Below are positions 1 through 8,924 of a stretch of DNA of 64,000 nucleotides, piece by piece. The notes under the pieces are model-generated. The model had not been told where the DNA came from and made no database searches. It worked only from the letters and a program-made list of their open reading frames with translations. Each line of letters begins with the position of its first letter. Position 1 is the stretch's first letter. Position numbers and translations under genes: made by a program. Source of the DNA: Methanobacterium sp. UBA375 (GTDB lineage: Archaea; Methanobacteriota; Methanobacteria; Methanobacteriales; Methanobacteriaceae); contig DAGC01000012.1 of NCBI GenBank assembly GCA_002495625.1, positions 82,251 through 146,250 of the forward strand, written 5' to 3'.

Positions 1-111
1 GCTGATGATCCCGTTGTCAAAGAAATTGGCGCAAAATCGGGAGATATTTTGAAGATTACCAGGAAGAGCCATACTGCTGGAAAATTTGTTACCTATCGTT
101 TAGTTCTTTAA
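1..111 (+). CDS. rpoH: RNA polymerase subunit H (Rpb5 C-terminal homologue), 3' end only
   Basis: The window opens inside a reading frame whose last 36 codons end at a TAA. They give a stretch with GDILKITRKS and TAGKFVTYRLV, which matches the C-terminus of the archaeal RNA polymerase subunit H, the homologue of the C-terminal domain of eukaryotic Rpb5. H forms part of the lower jaw near downstream DNA. Its position directly before rpoB2 is the usual archaeal order, which supports the call although only half of the roughly 75-residue protein is visible. The start lies outside the window. Confidence 0.88.
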   Translation, partial: ADDPVVKEIGAKSGDILKITRKSHTAGKFVTYRLVL

Positions 112-180
112 GATTTGGAACCGGATTTATTTATGATAACGAGTTGTATAATGAAATTAATTTATACAGAAAAAGTCATA

Positions 181-195
181 CTATATAATAATATA
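181..195 (+). promoter_or_regulatory. Candidate TATA region ahead of rpoB2
   Basis: The 188-bp gap between rpoH and rpoB2 is very AT-rich and holds the run CTATATAATAATATA, an archaeal TATA-box-like sequence about 105-120 bp upstream of the rpoB2 start. A separate promoter here would let the polymerase genes be transcribed apart from rpoH. AT-rich DNA gives many chance TATA matches, so this is only a candidate. Confidence 0.3.
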
Positions 196-299
196 CTAAT
201 AGGATAATATTAATAATATAATAGAAGTTATTAATATAATTTTAGTTTCAAAGGCAAAAAAAGCTATGATTAGCTATAATTTATTTTTGGAGGAATTTA

Positions 300-1790
300 A
301 TGGTTCAAAATGCATGGGAACTGGTTGATGCATTTTTTGATGAATACAATCTGGTAGACCACCACATCAAATCGTATAACGACTTTGTAGACCACAGAAT
401 ACAGGATATAATAGACATAACAGAGCCCATTGTTCTCGAACAGGGCGAATATTCCATAAAAACAGGAAACCTAACAATTAGAAAACCTTTCATAAAAGAA
501 GCAGATGGATCCAAGAGTAAAATCTTTCCCACACAGGCCAGACTGCGAAACCTCACCTACTCAGCCCACATGTACCTGGAGATGTCCCTAATTAAGGGAG
601 AGGAAGAGCAGGAAATGGAAAACGTGTACATAGGTGAAATGCCGGTGATGTTGAAATCAAACATATGCCACCTGAATGGATTGAATGAAACAGAACTCGA
701 AGAAAATGGGGAAGATCCCCAGGATCCAGGCGGATACTTCATAGTAAACGGCTCAGAAAGGGCCATCGTAACCATGGAAGAGATAGCTCCCAACAAAATC
801 ATACTGGAGCGAATAGGCGAAAAAGAAGACAGACGCGCCAGAGCCATTGTTACATCAATAAAAAGCGGATTCAGGGCAAGAATCACCCTGGAATACAGGA
901 AGCCACGTAAAAAAGGCGTTTTCCTCAGGATATCATTCCCATACGTACCAGGAGAAATACCACTGGTAGTTTTACTAAGGGCATTGGGTCTCGAGACAGA
1001 TAAAGACCTGGTAAACAGCATATCCGAAGAAAGTGACATACAGTTCCTCCTCATAGATGATATACAGACATCAGAGATCACAAACAATTACGACGCCATC
1101 AAATACATAGGTAACCGGGTAGCCAAGGGAATGACCGAGGAATACCGGATTAAAAGGGCAGAAGACGTAATAGACCGATACTTACTACCGCACATAGGTG
1201 TGGAACCAGATAAAAGGGCTGAAAAAGCCACTTATCTGGCTGAAATGGCTGAAATGCTTTTACAGGTAATTTTCGATAAGAGAGAACCACACGACAAGGA
1301 CCACTACGCCAACAAGAGACTCCGGGTATCCGGGGATTTAATGGAAGACCTCTTCAGAGTGGCCTTCACCAGCCTAACCAGGGACATGACCTACCAACTG
1401 GAGAGAAGCCTGGCACGAGGAAAAGAACCCTCTGTAAAACAGGCGGTACGTTCCGACGTCTTAACCGAGAACATCAAACACGCCATAGCCACCGGAAACT
1501 GGGTTGGAGGACGAGCCGGTGTAAGCCAGTTACTGGACAGAACCAGTTACATGGGAACCCTATCCCACCTTAAAAGGGTTGTATCACCCTTATCAAGGAG
1601 TCAACCTCACTTCGAAGCCCGTGACCTGCACCCCACCCAGTTCGGGAAAATATGTCCCAACGAGACTCCCGAGGGACCGAACTGTGGTCTGGTGAAAAAC
1701 CTGGCCATACTGGCCAAGATATCAGAAGGTTCAGACCCACAGGAACTCGAGGATGTTATTAAGAAAATGAAAATGGTAAATCCAATTTAA
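300..1790 (+). CDS. rpoB2: DNA-directed RNA polymerase subunit B'' (N-terminal half of Rpb2)
   Basis: This 496-residue protein is the N-terminal half of the second largest polymerase subunit, which is split into B'' and B' in methanogens. It carries the protrusion and lobe regions. Recognisable stretches are GGYFIVNGSERAIV near residue 145 and, near the C-terminus, HPTQFGKICPNETPEGPNCG, which belongs to the fork region close to the active centre. Length is normal for the family. The ATG at 300 has a GGAGG ribosome binding site 5-6 bases upstream. B' follows 63 bases downstream. A short tandem duplication straddles its stop codon (separate entry). Confidence 0.97.
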   Translation: MVQNAWELVDAFFDEYNLVDHHIKSYNDFVDHRIQDIIDITEPIVLEQGEYSIKTGNLTIRKPFIKEADGSKSKIFPTQARLRNLTYSAHMYLEMSLIKGEEEQEMENVYIGEMPVMLKSNICHLNGLNETELEENGEDPQDPGGYFIVNGSERAIVTMEEIAPNKIILERIGEKEDRRARAIVTSIKSGFRARITLEYRKPRKKGVFLRISFPYVPGEIPLVVLLRALGLETDKDLVNSISEESDIQFLLIDDIQTSEITNNYDAIKYIGNRVAKGMTEEYRIKRAEDVIDRYLLPHIGVEPDKRAEKATYLAEMAEMLLQVIFDKREPHDKDHYANKRLRVSGDLMEDLFRVAFTSLTRDMTYQLERSLARGKEPSVKQAVRSDVLTENIKHAIATGNWVGGRAGVSQLLDRTSYMGTLSHLKRVVSPLSRSQPHFEARDLHPTQFGKICPNETPEGPNCGLVKNLAILAKISEGSDPQELEDVIKKMKMVNPI

Positions 1791-1821
1791 CAGACAGGGA
1801 AATCCAAATTAACGATAATAG
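1778..1821 (+). repeat. 22-bp imperfect tandem duplication across the rpoB2 stop codon
   Basis: Two adjacent 22-base units, 1778-1799 and 1800-1821, both begin AAATCCAAWTTAAC. They agree at 13 of their first 14 positions and then diverge. The first unit contains the rpoB2 TAA stop, the second lies wholly in the spacer before rpoB1. It resembles the tandem duplications at the rpsL, MATE and GyrI-like stop codons in this window. Confidence 0.55.
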
Positions 1822-1853
1822 AAAATGATCCAGACAAATTTGGGGGAAAATAC

Positions 1854-3662
1854 TTGAAAAAATCTAAAATTTACATCAACGGTAAACTGATTGGAACCAC
1901 CGAAGACCCGTACGAGTTTGTAGAAACCATGCGGGAGAAGAGGAGATCCGGTGATATCTCCCACGAGATGAACATCACCTACTACGATGATACCGATGAA
2001 ATCTACATATTCAACGATCCTGGAAGAACCAGAAGACCAGTGATAGTAGTAAACGATGGAGAATCCGCATTAAAAGATGAACACATCGAAAAATTAGCTG
2101 CAGGAGAACTCAACTGGCTGGACCTAATAGCACTGGGTATAATAGAATACCTGGACGCAGAGGAAGAGGAAAACACTTACATCGCCATGTTTGAAGAAGA
2201 TTTAACACCAGAACACACCCACCTGGAGATAGACCCCTCCACCATGCTGGGTATCTGCGCCGGAATCATACCCTACGCCAACCACAACTCATCACCCAGG
2301 AACACCATGGAAGCCGGTATGACCAAACAGGCGCTAGGATTATATGTATCCAACTATAATCTGCGAACAGACACCAGGGCACACCTTTTACACCATCCAC
2401 AGGTGCCAATAGTTAAAACCAAAAGTATAGATGCCACCCAGTATGATAAAAGGCCTTCCGGACAGAACTTCGTAGTCGCGGTTATGTCCTATGAAGGATA
2501 CAACATGGAAGACGCTCTCATCCTGAACAAGGCATCAATAGAGAGAGGACTGGCAAGATCATCATTTTTCCGTTCATATGAAGCATCAGAAAGAAGGTAC
2601 CCCGGAGGACAGGAGGACAAATTCGAAATACCCGAAAATATAGTAAGGGGATACCGCTCTGAAGAAGTTTACAGACATCTCGATGAAGACGGAATAGTAA
2701 ACCCCGAAGTAACCGTCAAATCAGGGGATGTCCTCATTGGAAAAACATCACCACCCCGATTTTTAGAAGAGATAGATGAATTCGGAACAGTCGCCGAGAG
2801 AAGAAGAGAAACCTCAGTCACAGTAAGACACGGGGAACACGGTACAGTAGACGCGGTAATGCTAACTGAAACCGTGGAAGGAAGTAAACTGGCCAAGATA
2901 AGGGTCAGAGACCAGAGACAACCCGAATTCGGTGATAAATTCGCCTCAAGACACGGGCAGAAAGGTGTGGTAGGACTTATAGTCTCCCAGGAAAACATGC
3001 CCTTCACAGAAGAAGGGGTTACACCAGACCTCATAATAAACCCCCACGCCATACCATCCAGGATGTCTGTGGGACAGGTGTTAGAGATGCTGGCCGGTAA
3101 AGCAGGGACACTGGAGGGAACCCGTATGGACGGAACACCATTCAGTGGAAACCACGAACTGGAAATCATGGACTTATTAAAGGCAAACGGGTTTGAAACC
3201 GCTGGAAGAGAATCACTCTACAACGGAATAACCGGTGAACGTATAGAAGCAGAGATATTCATCGGAGTAGCTTACTACCAGAAATTACACCACATGACCT
3301 CAGACAAAGTCTACGCCAGATCAAGAGGACCAGTACAGGTACTCACCCGACAACCAACAGAGGGAAGGGCCAGGGAAGGAGGACTCAGATTCGGGGAAAT
3401 GGAAAGAGACTGCCTTATAGCTCATGGAGCTGCACTCGCCCTCAAAGAGAGACTCTTAGACGAATCAGATAAATACGAGGCCATAGTATGTGAATGTGGT
3501 ATGATAGCCATCTACGACCGTATAAGGGACAAGAAATACTGCCCAATATGTGGGGACGTGGACACCTTCCCTGTAGAAATATCATACGCCTTCAAACTAC
3601 TCTTAGACGAACTCAAGAGCCTTTGTATATTCCCTAAACTGGTACTGGAAGATAAGGCCTAG
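1854..3662 (+). CDS. rpoB1: DNA-directed RNA polymerase subunit B' (C-terminal half of Rpb2)
   Basis: The 602-residue B' subunit completes the Rpb2 homologue and supplies the hybrid-binding and wall domains. Visible landmarks are GYNMEDALILNKASIERG near residue 215, FGDKFASRHGQKGVVG near residue 360, and a C-terminal zinc-binding region with C-x-C and CPICG pairs near residues 545-570. It starts at TTG 1854 after a GGGGG purine run. Translation from this codon gives the expected family N-terminus and length. rpoA1 follows after about 105 bases of AT-rich spacer that contains two AATTCAA-type imperfect repeats. Confidence 0.97.
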   Translation: MKKSKIYINGKLIGTTEDPYEFVETMREKRRSGDISHEMNITYYDDTDEIYIFNDPGRTRRPVIVVNDGESALKDEHIEKLAAGELNWLDLIALGIIEYLDAEEEENTYIAMFEEDLTPEHTHLEIDPSTMLGICAGIIPYANHNSSPRNTMEAGMTKQALGLYVSNYNLRTDTRAHLLHHPQVPIVKTKSIDATQYDKRPSGQNFVVAVMSYEGYNMEDALILNKASIERGLARSSFFRSYEASERRYPGGQEDKFEIPENIVRGYRSEEVYRHLDEDGIVNPEVTVKSGDVLIGKTSPPRFLEEIDEFGTVAERRRETSVTVRHGEHGTVDAVMLTETVEGSKLAKIRVRDQRQPEFGDKFASRHGQKGVVGLIVSQENMPFTEEGVTPDLIINPHAIPSRMSVGQVLEMLAGKAGTLEGTRMDGTPFSGNHELEIMDLLKANGFETAGRESLYNGITGERIEAEIFIGVAYYQKLHHMTSDKVYARSRGPVQVLTRQPTEGRAREGGLRFGEMERDCLIAHGAALALKERLLDESDKYEAIVCECGMIAIYDRIRDKKYCPICGDVDTFPVEISYAFKLLLDELKSLCIFPKLVLEDKA

Positions 3663-3767
3663 AAAATTCAATTTAACTAGATTCAAGAGAATTCAACCAA
3701 TTTAAAGAGATAAAAACTTCAAAATAATAGAAATATAAATTATTAAAATGTTTCAGGAGAGAATAGC

Positions 3768-6380
3768 TTGCAAGGAATTTTAAAGAAAATTTCCCAGATA
3801 AATTTCGGTCTTCTATCCCCGGAAAACATCAGAAAGATGTCAGTCACCAAGATCGTAACTCCAGACACCTATGACGAAGACGGCTACCCCATAGAAGCTG
3901 GACTTATGGACCCCCGACTAGGGGTTATCGACCCGGGACTCAGGTGCAGATCATGCGGATCCAAAGGAGGAGACTGTCAGGGCCACTTTGGACATATCAA
4001 CCTGGCGAGACCTGTAATCCACGTGGGATTCGCCGATACCATTCATAAAATACTCCGATCCACCTGCAGCAAATGCGGAAGAGTTCTCCTCACCGAAAGC
4101 GAAATAATCGACTACAAGGAAAAAATAGGGTCCAAACTCCAAAACGAGGAAAGCATAACCGCCGTCATAAAAGAAATTTACACCGTCGCCCGTAGAGATA
4201 AATGCCCCCACTGTGACGAGGAAAAGGAAGAGATCAAGATAGACAAACCCGTATCCATCGTGGAGGGTAACTATAAGCTCACCTCCTCTGAGGTAAGGGA
4301 GAGGCTGGAGAAGATAAACGAAGATGATTACTTACTCATCGGGATAAACCCGGAGGTCGCCAAACCAGAATGGATGGTGCTAACCGTATTACCAGTTCCA
4401 CCAGTCACTGTAAGGCCATCCATAACTCTGGAGACAGGGGAACGGTCAGAAGACGACCTGACACACAAACTGGTGGATATATTACGTATCAACCAGAGAT
4501 TGAAGGAGAACATGGAAGCCGGAGCACCCCAACTAATCGTAGAGGATTTATGGGAACTCCTGCAGTACCATGTAACCACTTACTTCGATAACGAGGCATC
4601 AGGAGTGCCACCGGCCAGGCACAGGTCGGGTAGGCCGCTTAAAACACTGGCCCAACGACTCAAGGGTAAGGAAGGAAGGTTCAGGAGCAATTTATCCGGT
4701 AAAAGGGTTAACTTCTCTGCCAGAACCGTTATCTCTCCAGACCCCAACATCAGCATCAACGAAGTAGGTGTTCCAGAGATGATCGCCAGGGAAGTCACCG
4801 TACCAGTATATGTAACCGACTGGAACATCGAGGATATGAGGGAACACATAGAAAACGGTCCGAAGATACACCCCGGAGCCAACTACGTCATCAGACCCGA
4901 CGAAAGGAAGATAAGAGTCTATGAAGAGACAAAAGACTCAATATTAGAGAAATTAGAGCCAGGATACATTGTAGAAAGACACCTGATGGATGGAGACATC
5001 GTACTCTTCAACAGGCAGCCTTCCCTGCACAGGATGTCCATGATGGCCCATGAAGTGAAGGTGTTACCATACAAGACCTTCCGTTTAAACCTCTGTGTCT
5101 GCCCGCCATACAACGCTGACTTCGACGGTGACGAGATGAACATGCACGTCTTCCAGACGGAAGAATCTCGCGCAGAAGCCAAATCCCTCATGAGGGTACA
5201 GGAACATATCCTATCACCCCGATTCGGAGGCCCCATTATCGGGGGAATACACGACCACATATCAGGAGCATACCTCTTAACCAGGGAAGGATCGGTGTTT
5301 GAAGAAGATCACGTTTATCAGATGCTTAAAAAATCTAAGCTACCCCTACCAGAGAGGAGGAATAAACCCTGGACTGGAAAAGAGGTATTCAGCCTACTGT
5401 TACCCGACGACCTGAACATGGTCTATCGGGCGGAGATATGCCGGAAATGTGACGAATGCCTGAGACAGGAATGTAAAAACGATGCTTACGTAGTTATAGA
5501 AGATGGACAGCTTATATCAGGTGCAATAGATGAAAAAGCCTACGGCGCATTTTCTGGTAAGATATTAGATTCCATTGTCAAGGACTACGGTACAGATAAG
5601 GCCCGGGAATTTTTAGACTCCGCCACCAAACTGGCCATATCCGGTATTATGAAGAGAGGATTCACCACCAGCACCGCTGACGAGGAGATCCCCCAGGAAG
5701 CCAAGGACCGTATTGAGGAACTTTTAAGCAGGGCAGAACTCAAGGTGGAACAGCTCATTGAAGCCTACCACAACGATGAACTGGAAGCCCTGCCGGGACG
5801 AAGCCTCCGGGAAACCCTGGAGATGAAGATCATGCAGGTTCTAGGAGAAGCCAGGGACAAATCAGGTGAAATAGCAGAAAGTTACTTCGGAATGGATAAC
5901 CATGCAGTTATAATGGCCCTCACCGGTGCCAGAGGTTCAATGCTGAACCTGACCCAGATAGCCGCCTGTGTAGGGCAGCAATCAGTACGTGGTGGCCGTA
6001 TCGAGAGGGGTTACAGTAAAAGGACCCTGCCACACTTCAAAGAAGGTGAACTAGGTGCAAAGGCCAGCGGATTCGTACACTCCAGTTACAAGAAAGGGCT
6101 GGACCCATTGGAGTTCTTCTTCCACGCTATGGGTGGACGTGAAGGACTGGTGGACACCGCTATCCGTACTGCCCAGAGTGGTTACATGCAGAGAAGACTG
6201 GTAAACGCACTCCAGGACCTTAGCGTACAGCCCGACGGAACAGTCCGGGACAACCGGGGAATTATAATCCAGAGCAAATACGGTGAAGACGGAGTAGACC
6301 CGGCTAAGAGTGACTACGGAAAGGTCGCCGATATCGACCGTATGATAGAAGAGATGCGGATTAAATCCAAGGCAAAATAA
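3768..6380 (+). CDS. rpoA1: DNA-directed RNA polymerase subunit A' (N-terminal part of Rpb1)
   Basis: This 870-residue protein is the N-terminal two-thirds of the largest subunit. The catalytic magnesium-binding loop NADFDGDEMNMH is visible near residue 450. N-terminal zinc ligands lie in LRCRSCGSKGGDCQGHFGHI near residues 50-70, and a second CxxC pair follows near residue 105. A cysteine-rich insertion (CRKCDECLRQEC) lies near residue 560. There is no intein interrupting the catalytic loop. It starts with TTG 3768 behind a CAGGAG ribosome binding site. The gene ends 43 bases before the A'' start, so the two halves of Rpb1 are encoded in tandem. Confidence 0.97.
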   Translation: MQGILKKISQINFGLLSPENIRKMSVTKIVTPDTYDEDGYPIEAGLMDPRLGVIDPGLRCRSCGSKGGDCQGHFGHINLARPVIHVGFADTIHKILRSTCSKCGRVLLTESEIIDYKEKIGSKLQNEESITAVIKEIYTVARRDKCPHCDEEKEEIKIDKPVSIVEGNYKLTSSEVRERLEKINEDDYLLIGINPEVAKPEWMVLTVLPVPPVTVRPSITLETGERSEDDLTHKLVDILRINQRLKENMEAGAPQLIVEDLWELLQYHVTTYFDNEASGVPPARHRSGRPLKTLAQRLKGKEGRFRSNLSGKRVNFSARTVISPDPNISINEVGVPEMIAREVTVPVYVTDWNIEDMREHIENGPKIHPGANYVIRPDERKIRVYEETKDSILEKLEPGYIVERHLMDGDIVLFNRQPSLHRMSMMAHEVKVLPYKTFRLNLCVCPPYNADFDGDEMNMHVFQTEESRAEAKSLMRVQEHILSPRFGGPIIGGIHDHISGAYLLTREGSVFEEDHVYQMLKKSKLPLPERRNKPWTGKEVFSLLLPDDLNMVYRAEICRKCDECLRQECKNDAYVVIEDGQLISGAIDEKAYGAFSGKILDSIVKDYGTDKAREFLDSATKLAISGIMKRGFTTSTADEEIPQEAKDRIEELLSRAELKVEQLIEAYHNDELEALPGRSLRETLEMKIMQVLGEARDKSGEIAESYFGMDNHAVIMALTGARGSMLNLTQIAACVGQQSVRGGRIERGYSKRTLPHFKEGELGAKASGFVHSSYKKGLDPLEFFFHAMGGREGLVDTAIRTAQSGYMQRRLVNALQDLSVQPDGTVRDNRGIIIQSKYGEDGVDPAKSDYGKVADIDRMIEEMRIKSKAK

Positions 6381-6423
6381 CAGGAGTAAAAGATTTTTAT
6401 CATTTAATAGATTGGGTGGTTTT

Positions 6424-7578
6424 GTGGATATTAAGAAGGTAACAAGTGTTGTAAAGAAGAAAAAAGCCGACTTCCCGGAAAGTCTCATACACGAGATAGC
6501 CGAGGCATCGGAAAGACATAAGTTAAAGGTTAAAGAACTGGAAGAACTGGTCGACGAAATAAAAAAGGCCTACCAACGTGCCGGAGTGGAAAATGGTGAA
6601 GCAGTAGGCACAGTAGCCGCTCAATCCGTAGGAGAACCAGGTACCCAGATGACCATGCGTACCTTCCACTACGCAGGAGTGGCAGAATTAAACGTTACAT
6701 TAGGATTACCCAGACTTATAGAGATTGTAGACGCCCGTAAGAAAATATCAACACCCACCATGGCCATATATTTCGAGGAAAACTATGGTACTGATGAGGA
6801 ATTCGTGCGGAAAATCGCAAACCAGATAGGTAAGATAGTCCTCAACGATATACTCAAGGATTTCAACGTTAACTACGCTGAAATGAATATGAGCGTAGAA
6901 ATCGATGAAGAAAAGGTTCAAGATAAGAGACTGGAATATGATTCCATTCTGGCCAAGATAGAAAAAGCTTTTAAAAAGGTAGAAATAAATAAAAACCTAC
7001 TGAGTTTTGAACCTACAATTTCCGAATCAAAACACGCCATAAGAGAACTTAGACTTCTAGCCGATAAGGTCCGCGATTTACAGATAAGCGGAGTTAAAAA
7101 CATCGGAAAAGTAGTTATAAGCAAAGAAGATGTGGAATGGGTTATCCATACCGAAGGTTCGAACCTAGGCGCTGTACTCAAGATGGAAGGTGTAGATAAA
7201 ACCAGAACCACCACCAACGACATCCATGAAATAGAAAAGGTTCTGGGAATAGAAGCCGCCAGAAATGCCATCATCCATGAGGCCCAGAGCACCATGGAAG
7301 AACAGGGATTAACCGTTGATGTAAGGCACATCATGCTGGTGGCCGATATGATGACTTCTGATGGAGCAGTTAAATCCATAGGAAGACACGGTATAAGCGG
7401 TGAGAAAGCCAGTGTACTGGCCCGTGCCTCCTTTGAAGAGACAGGCAAACACCTTTTAAGGGCCTCAATCAGGGGAGAAGTCGATCACCTCACCGGTATA
7501 ATTGAAAACATTATAATAGGACAGCCAATACCACTGGGAACAGGTTCGGTTGGCGTTATTATGAAAGCTAGAGATTAA
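6424..7578 (+). CDS. rpoA2: DNA-directed RNA polymerase subunit A'' (C-terminal part of Rpb1)
   Basis: A'' supplies the C-terminal part of the Rpb1 homologue, including the trigger loop. The invariant AAQSVGEPGTQMTMRTFHYA is seen near residue 63, and the cleft and jaw regions follow. I place the start at GTG 6424 because GGTGG lies four bases upstream. A longer frame from TTG 6412 would put the ribosome binding site inside the gene. From GTG the protein is 384 residues, usual for A''. It is followed by rpl30e after 12 bases, so the genes are certainly co-transcribed. Confidence 0.95.
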   Translation: MDIKKVTSVVKKKKADFPESLIHEIAEASERHKLKVKELEELVDEIKKAYQRAGVENGEAVGTVAAQSVGEPGTQMTMRTFHYAGVAELNVTLGLPRLIEIVDARKKISTPTMAIYFEENYGTDEEFVRKIANQIGKIVLNDILKDFNVNYAEMNMSVEIDEEKVQDKRLEYDSILAKIEKAFKKVEINKNLLSFEPTISESKHAIRELRLLADKVRDLQISGVKNIGKVVISKEDVEWVIHTEGSNLGAVLKMEGVDKTRTTTNDIHEIEKVLGIEAARNAIIHEAQSTMEEQGLTVDVRHIMLVADMMTSDGAVKSIGRHGISGEKASVLARASFEETGKHLLRASIRGEVDHLTGIIENIIIGQPIPLGTGSVGVIMKARD

Positions 7579-7590
7579 GGAGGAAGTAAA

Positions 7591-7887
7591 TTGGACGTAG
7601 ATAGAGGAATTCGAGTCGCAGTGGACACCGGAAGTGTCACACTGGGATCTGAAAAATCAATACAGGGACTTAAACATGGTAAAGGTAAACTGGTTATAGT
7701 AGCCCAGAACTGTCCCCGTGATATCCGGGAAGATGTTTTACATTATTCCAAGTTATCAGAGATCCCGGTTTACACTTACGAAGGTACCAGTGTAGACCTG
7801 GGATCGGTATGTGGAAAACCATTCACCGTGGCCACCCTTACCATCAAGGATCCAGGTGACTCCAATATATTAGAAGTAACGGGGTAA
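7591..7887 (+). CDS. rpl30e: Ribosomal protein L30e (eL30)
   Basis: This 98-residue protein matches archaeal L30e, a small alpha/beta RNA-binding protein of the large subunit that belongs to the L7Ae/L30e fold. Seen directly are TGSVTLGSEKSIQGLKHGK near the N-terminus and VIVAQNCP in the first beta-alpha unit, both typical of the family. It starts at TTG 7591 with AGGAGG six bases upstream. It sits between rpoA2 and nusA, the standard archaeal arrangement, and is separated from nusA by five bases. Confidence 0.93.
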   Translation: MDVDRGIRVAVDTGSVTLGSEKSIQGLKHGKGKLVIVAQNCPRDIREDVLHYSKLSEIPVYTYEGTSVDLGSVCGKPFTVATLTIKDPGDSNILEVTG

Positions 7888-7892
7888 TTTTT

Positions 7893-8324
7893 GTGACCAT
7901 AAAATTTACAACCCACGAGATAAGGTACATCGCCCTTTTCGAGAGCATGACCGGAGCAACTGTAAAAGATTGCCTGGTGGATGATGAAAACGGAAAACTA
8001 ACCTTCCTGGTTAAAAGAGGTGATATGGGACTGGCTATTGGAAAAGGAGGAAGCACAGTAGGTAAAGTCCAGAAAACAGTGGATAAAGGTGTGGAGGTTA
8101 TAGAACACTCCGAAGATCCCGTGGAATTCATCTCCAACATAATGGCCCCCGCCAAAATCAGGAGTATAAGGATACTTCAAAAGGAAAACGGAGAAAAAAT
8201 AGCTACACTGGAAACTGATGCTCGAAATAAAAGAACTGCCATTGGAAAAGGCGGTCAAAATATAGAAAGAGCAAGGGTACTGGCCAAGAGGCAGCATAAC
8301 ATAAATAACATCGTTATAAAATAA
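7893..8324 (+). CDS. nusA: NusA-like transcription elongation/termination protein (two KH domains)
   Basis: The 143-residue product is the short archaeal NusA relative, which keeps the two KH RNA-binding domains but lacks the bacterial N-terminal polymerase-binding and S1 domains. The KH signature loops are visible as GLAIGKGGSTVGKVQ near residue 47 and RTAIGKGGQNIERAR near residue 113. It starts with GTG 7893, five bases after rpl30e. The role in archaeal transcription is less defined than for bacterial NusA. Its fixed place between rpl30e and rpsL supports coupling to ribosome and polymerase synthesis. Confidence 0.94.
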   Translation: MTIKFTTHEIRYIALFESMTGATVKDCLVDDENGKLTFLVKRGDMGLAIGKGGSTVGKVQKTVDKGVEVIEHSEDPVEFISNIMAPAKIRSIRILQKENGEKIATLETDARNKRTAIGKGGQNIERARVLAKRQHNINNIVIK

Positions 8325-8442
8325 TTCGATTTTAATGATTATATACTATTAAAATAATACATCTTAGAATACTATCTAGACACTAGATGTTAACGATGAA
8401 AAAAGGAAATTATCAAGGAAATGTATAGAGGAGGAATCATAC

Positions 8443-8868
8443 TTGCCAGGATTATTCGCAGCTAAAAAGCTTAAAAAGAACAGACAAAATTTCAGGTGGA
8501 AAGACACAGAATATAAAAGAAGAAAATTAGGATTAGATATTAAAGCCGATCCTTTGGTAGGCGCACCACAAGCACGGGGCATAGTAATTGAAAAAGTGGG
8601 TATAGAGGCCAAACAGCCCAACTCAGCCATCCGTAAATGTGTACGAGTGCAGCTAATAAAAAACGGTAAACAGATCACTGCATTCGCCCCAGGAGACGGT
8701 GCAATAGGGTTCATCGATGAACACGATGAAGTCATGATCGAGGGAATAGGCGGACCATCCGGAAGATCCATGGGAGACATACCAGGGGTAAGATGGAAGG
8801 TCACCAAGGTCAATAACGTGGCCCTGGAAGAAATGGTCAAAGGTAAAATAGAAAAACCAGTAAGATAA
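8443..8868 (+). CDS. rpsL: Ribosomal protein S12 (uS12)
   Basis: The 141-residue protein is the decoding-centre protein uS12, archaeal/eukaryotic S23-like in length. The conserved KQPNSAIRKCVRVQLIKNG appears near residue 65, and the loop GDGAIGFIDEHDEV that contacts the decoding site follows. It starts at TTG 8443 with GAGGAGG upstream. A 118-bp AT-rich gap separates it from nusA and could hold a promoter. A 28-bp tandem duplication straddles its stop codon. Confidence 0.96.
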   Translation: MPGLFAAKKLKKNRQNFRWKDTEYKRRKLGLDIKADPLVGAPQARGIVIEKVGIEAKQPNSAIRKCVRVQLIKNGKQITAFAPGDGAIGFIDEHDEVMIEGIGGPSGRSMGDIPGVRWKVTKVNNVALEEMVKGKIEKPVR

Positions 8869-8915
8869 CGAGATTTACAAAGATGAAGTAAGATAATCAG
8901 ATTTACGAAAATGAG
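8860..8915 (+). repeat. 28-bp imperfect tandem duplication across the rpsL stop codon
   Basis: Units 8860-8887 and 8888-8915 are directly adjacent, equal in length and match at 23 of 28 positions. Both begin GTAAGATAA and carry AGATTTAC in the middle. The first unit includes the last two codons of rpsL and its TAA; the second forms the rest of the leader of rpsG. Because 28 is not a multiple of three, the duplicate is not an in-frame extension. Confidence 0.75.
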
Positions 8916-8924
8916 GTAATTTTT

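Noticed and set aside
4370..4591. Open frame overlapping rpoA1 on the same strand in another frame
   Set aside because: Lies wholly inside the strongly conserved A' gene; low-complexity basic translation and no start signal.
3768..6380. Possible intein or intron in rpoA1 or other polymerase genes
   Set aside because: Protein lengths are normal and the catalytic loop NADFDGDEMNMH is uninterrupted.
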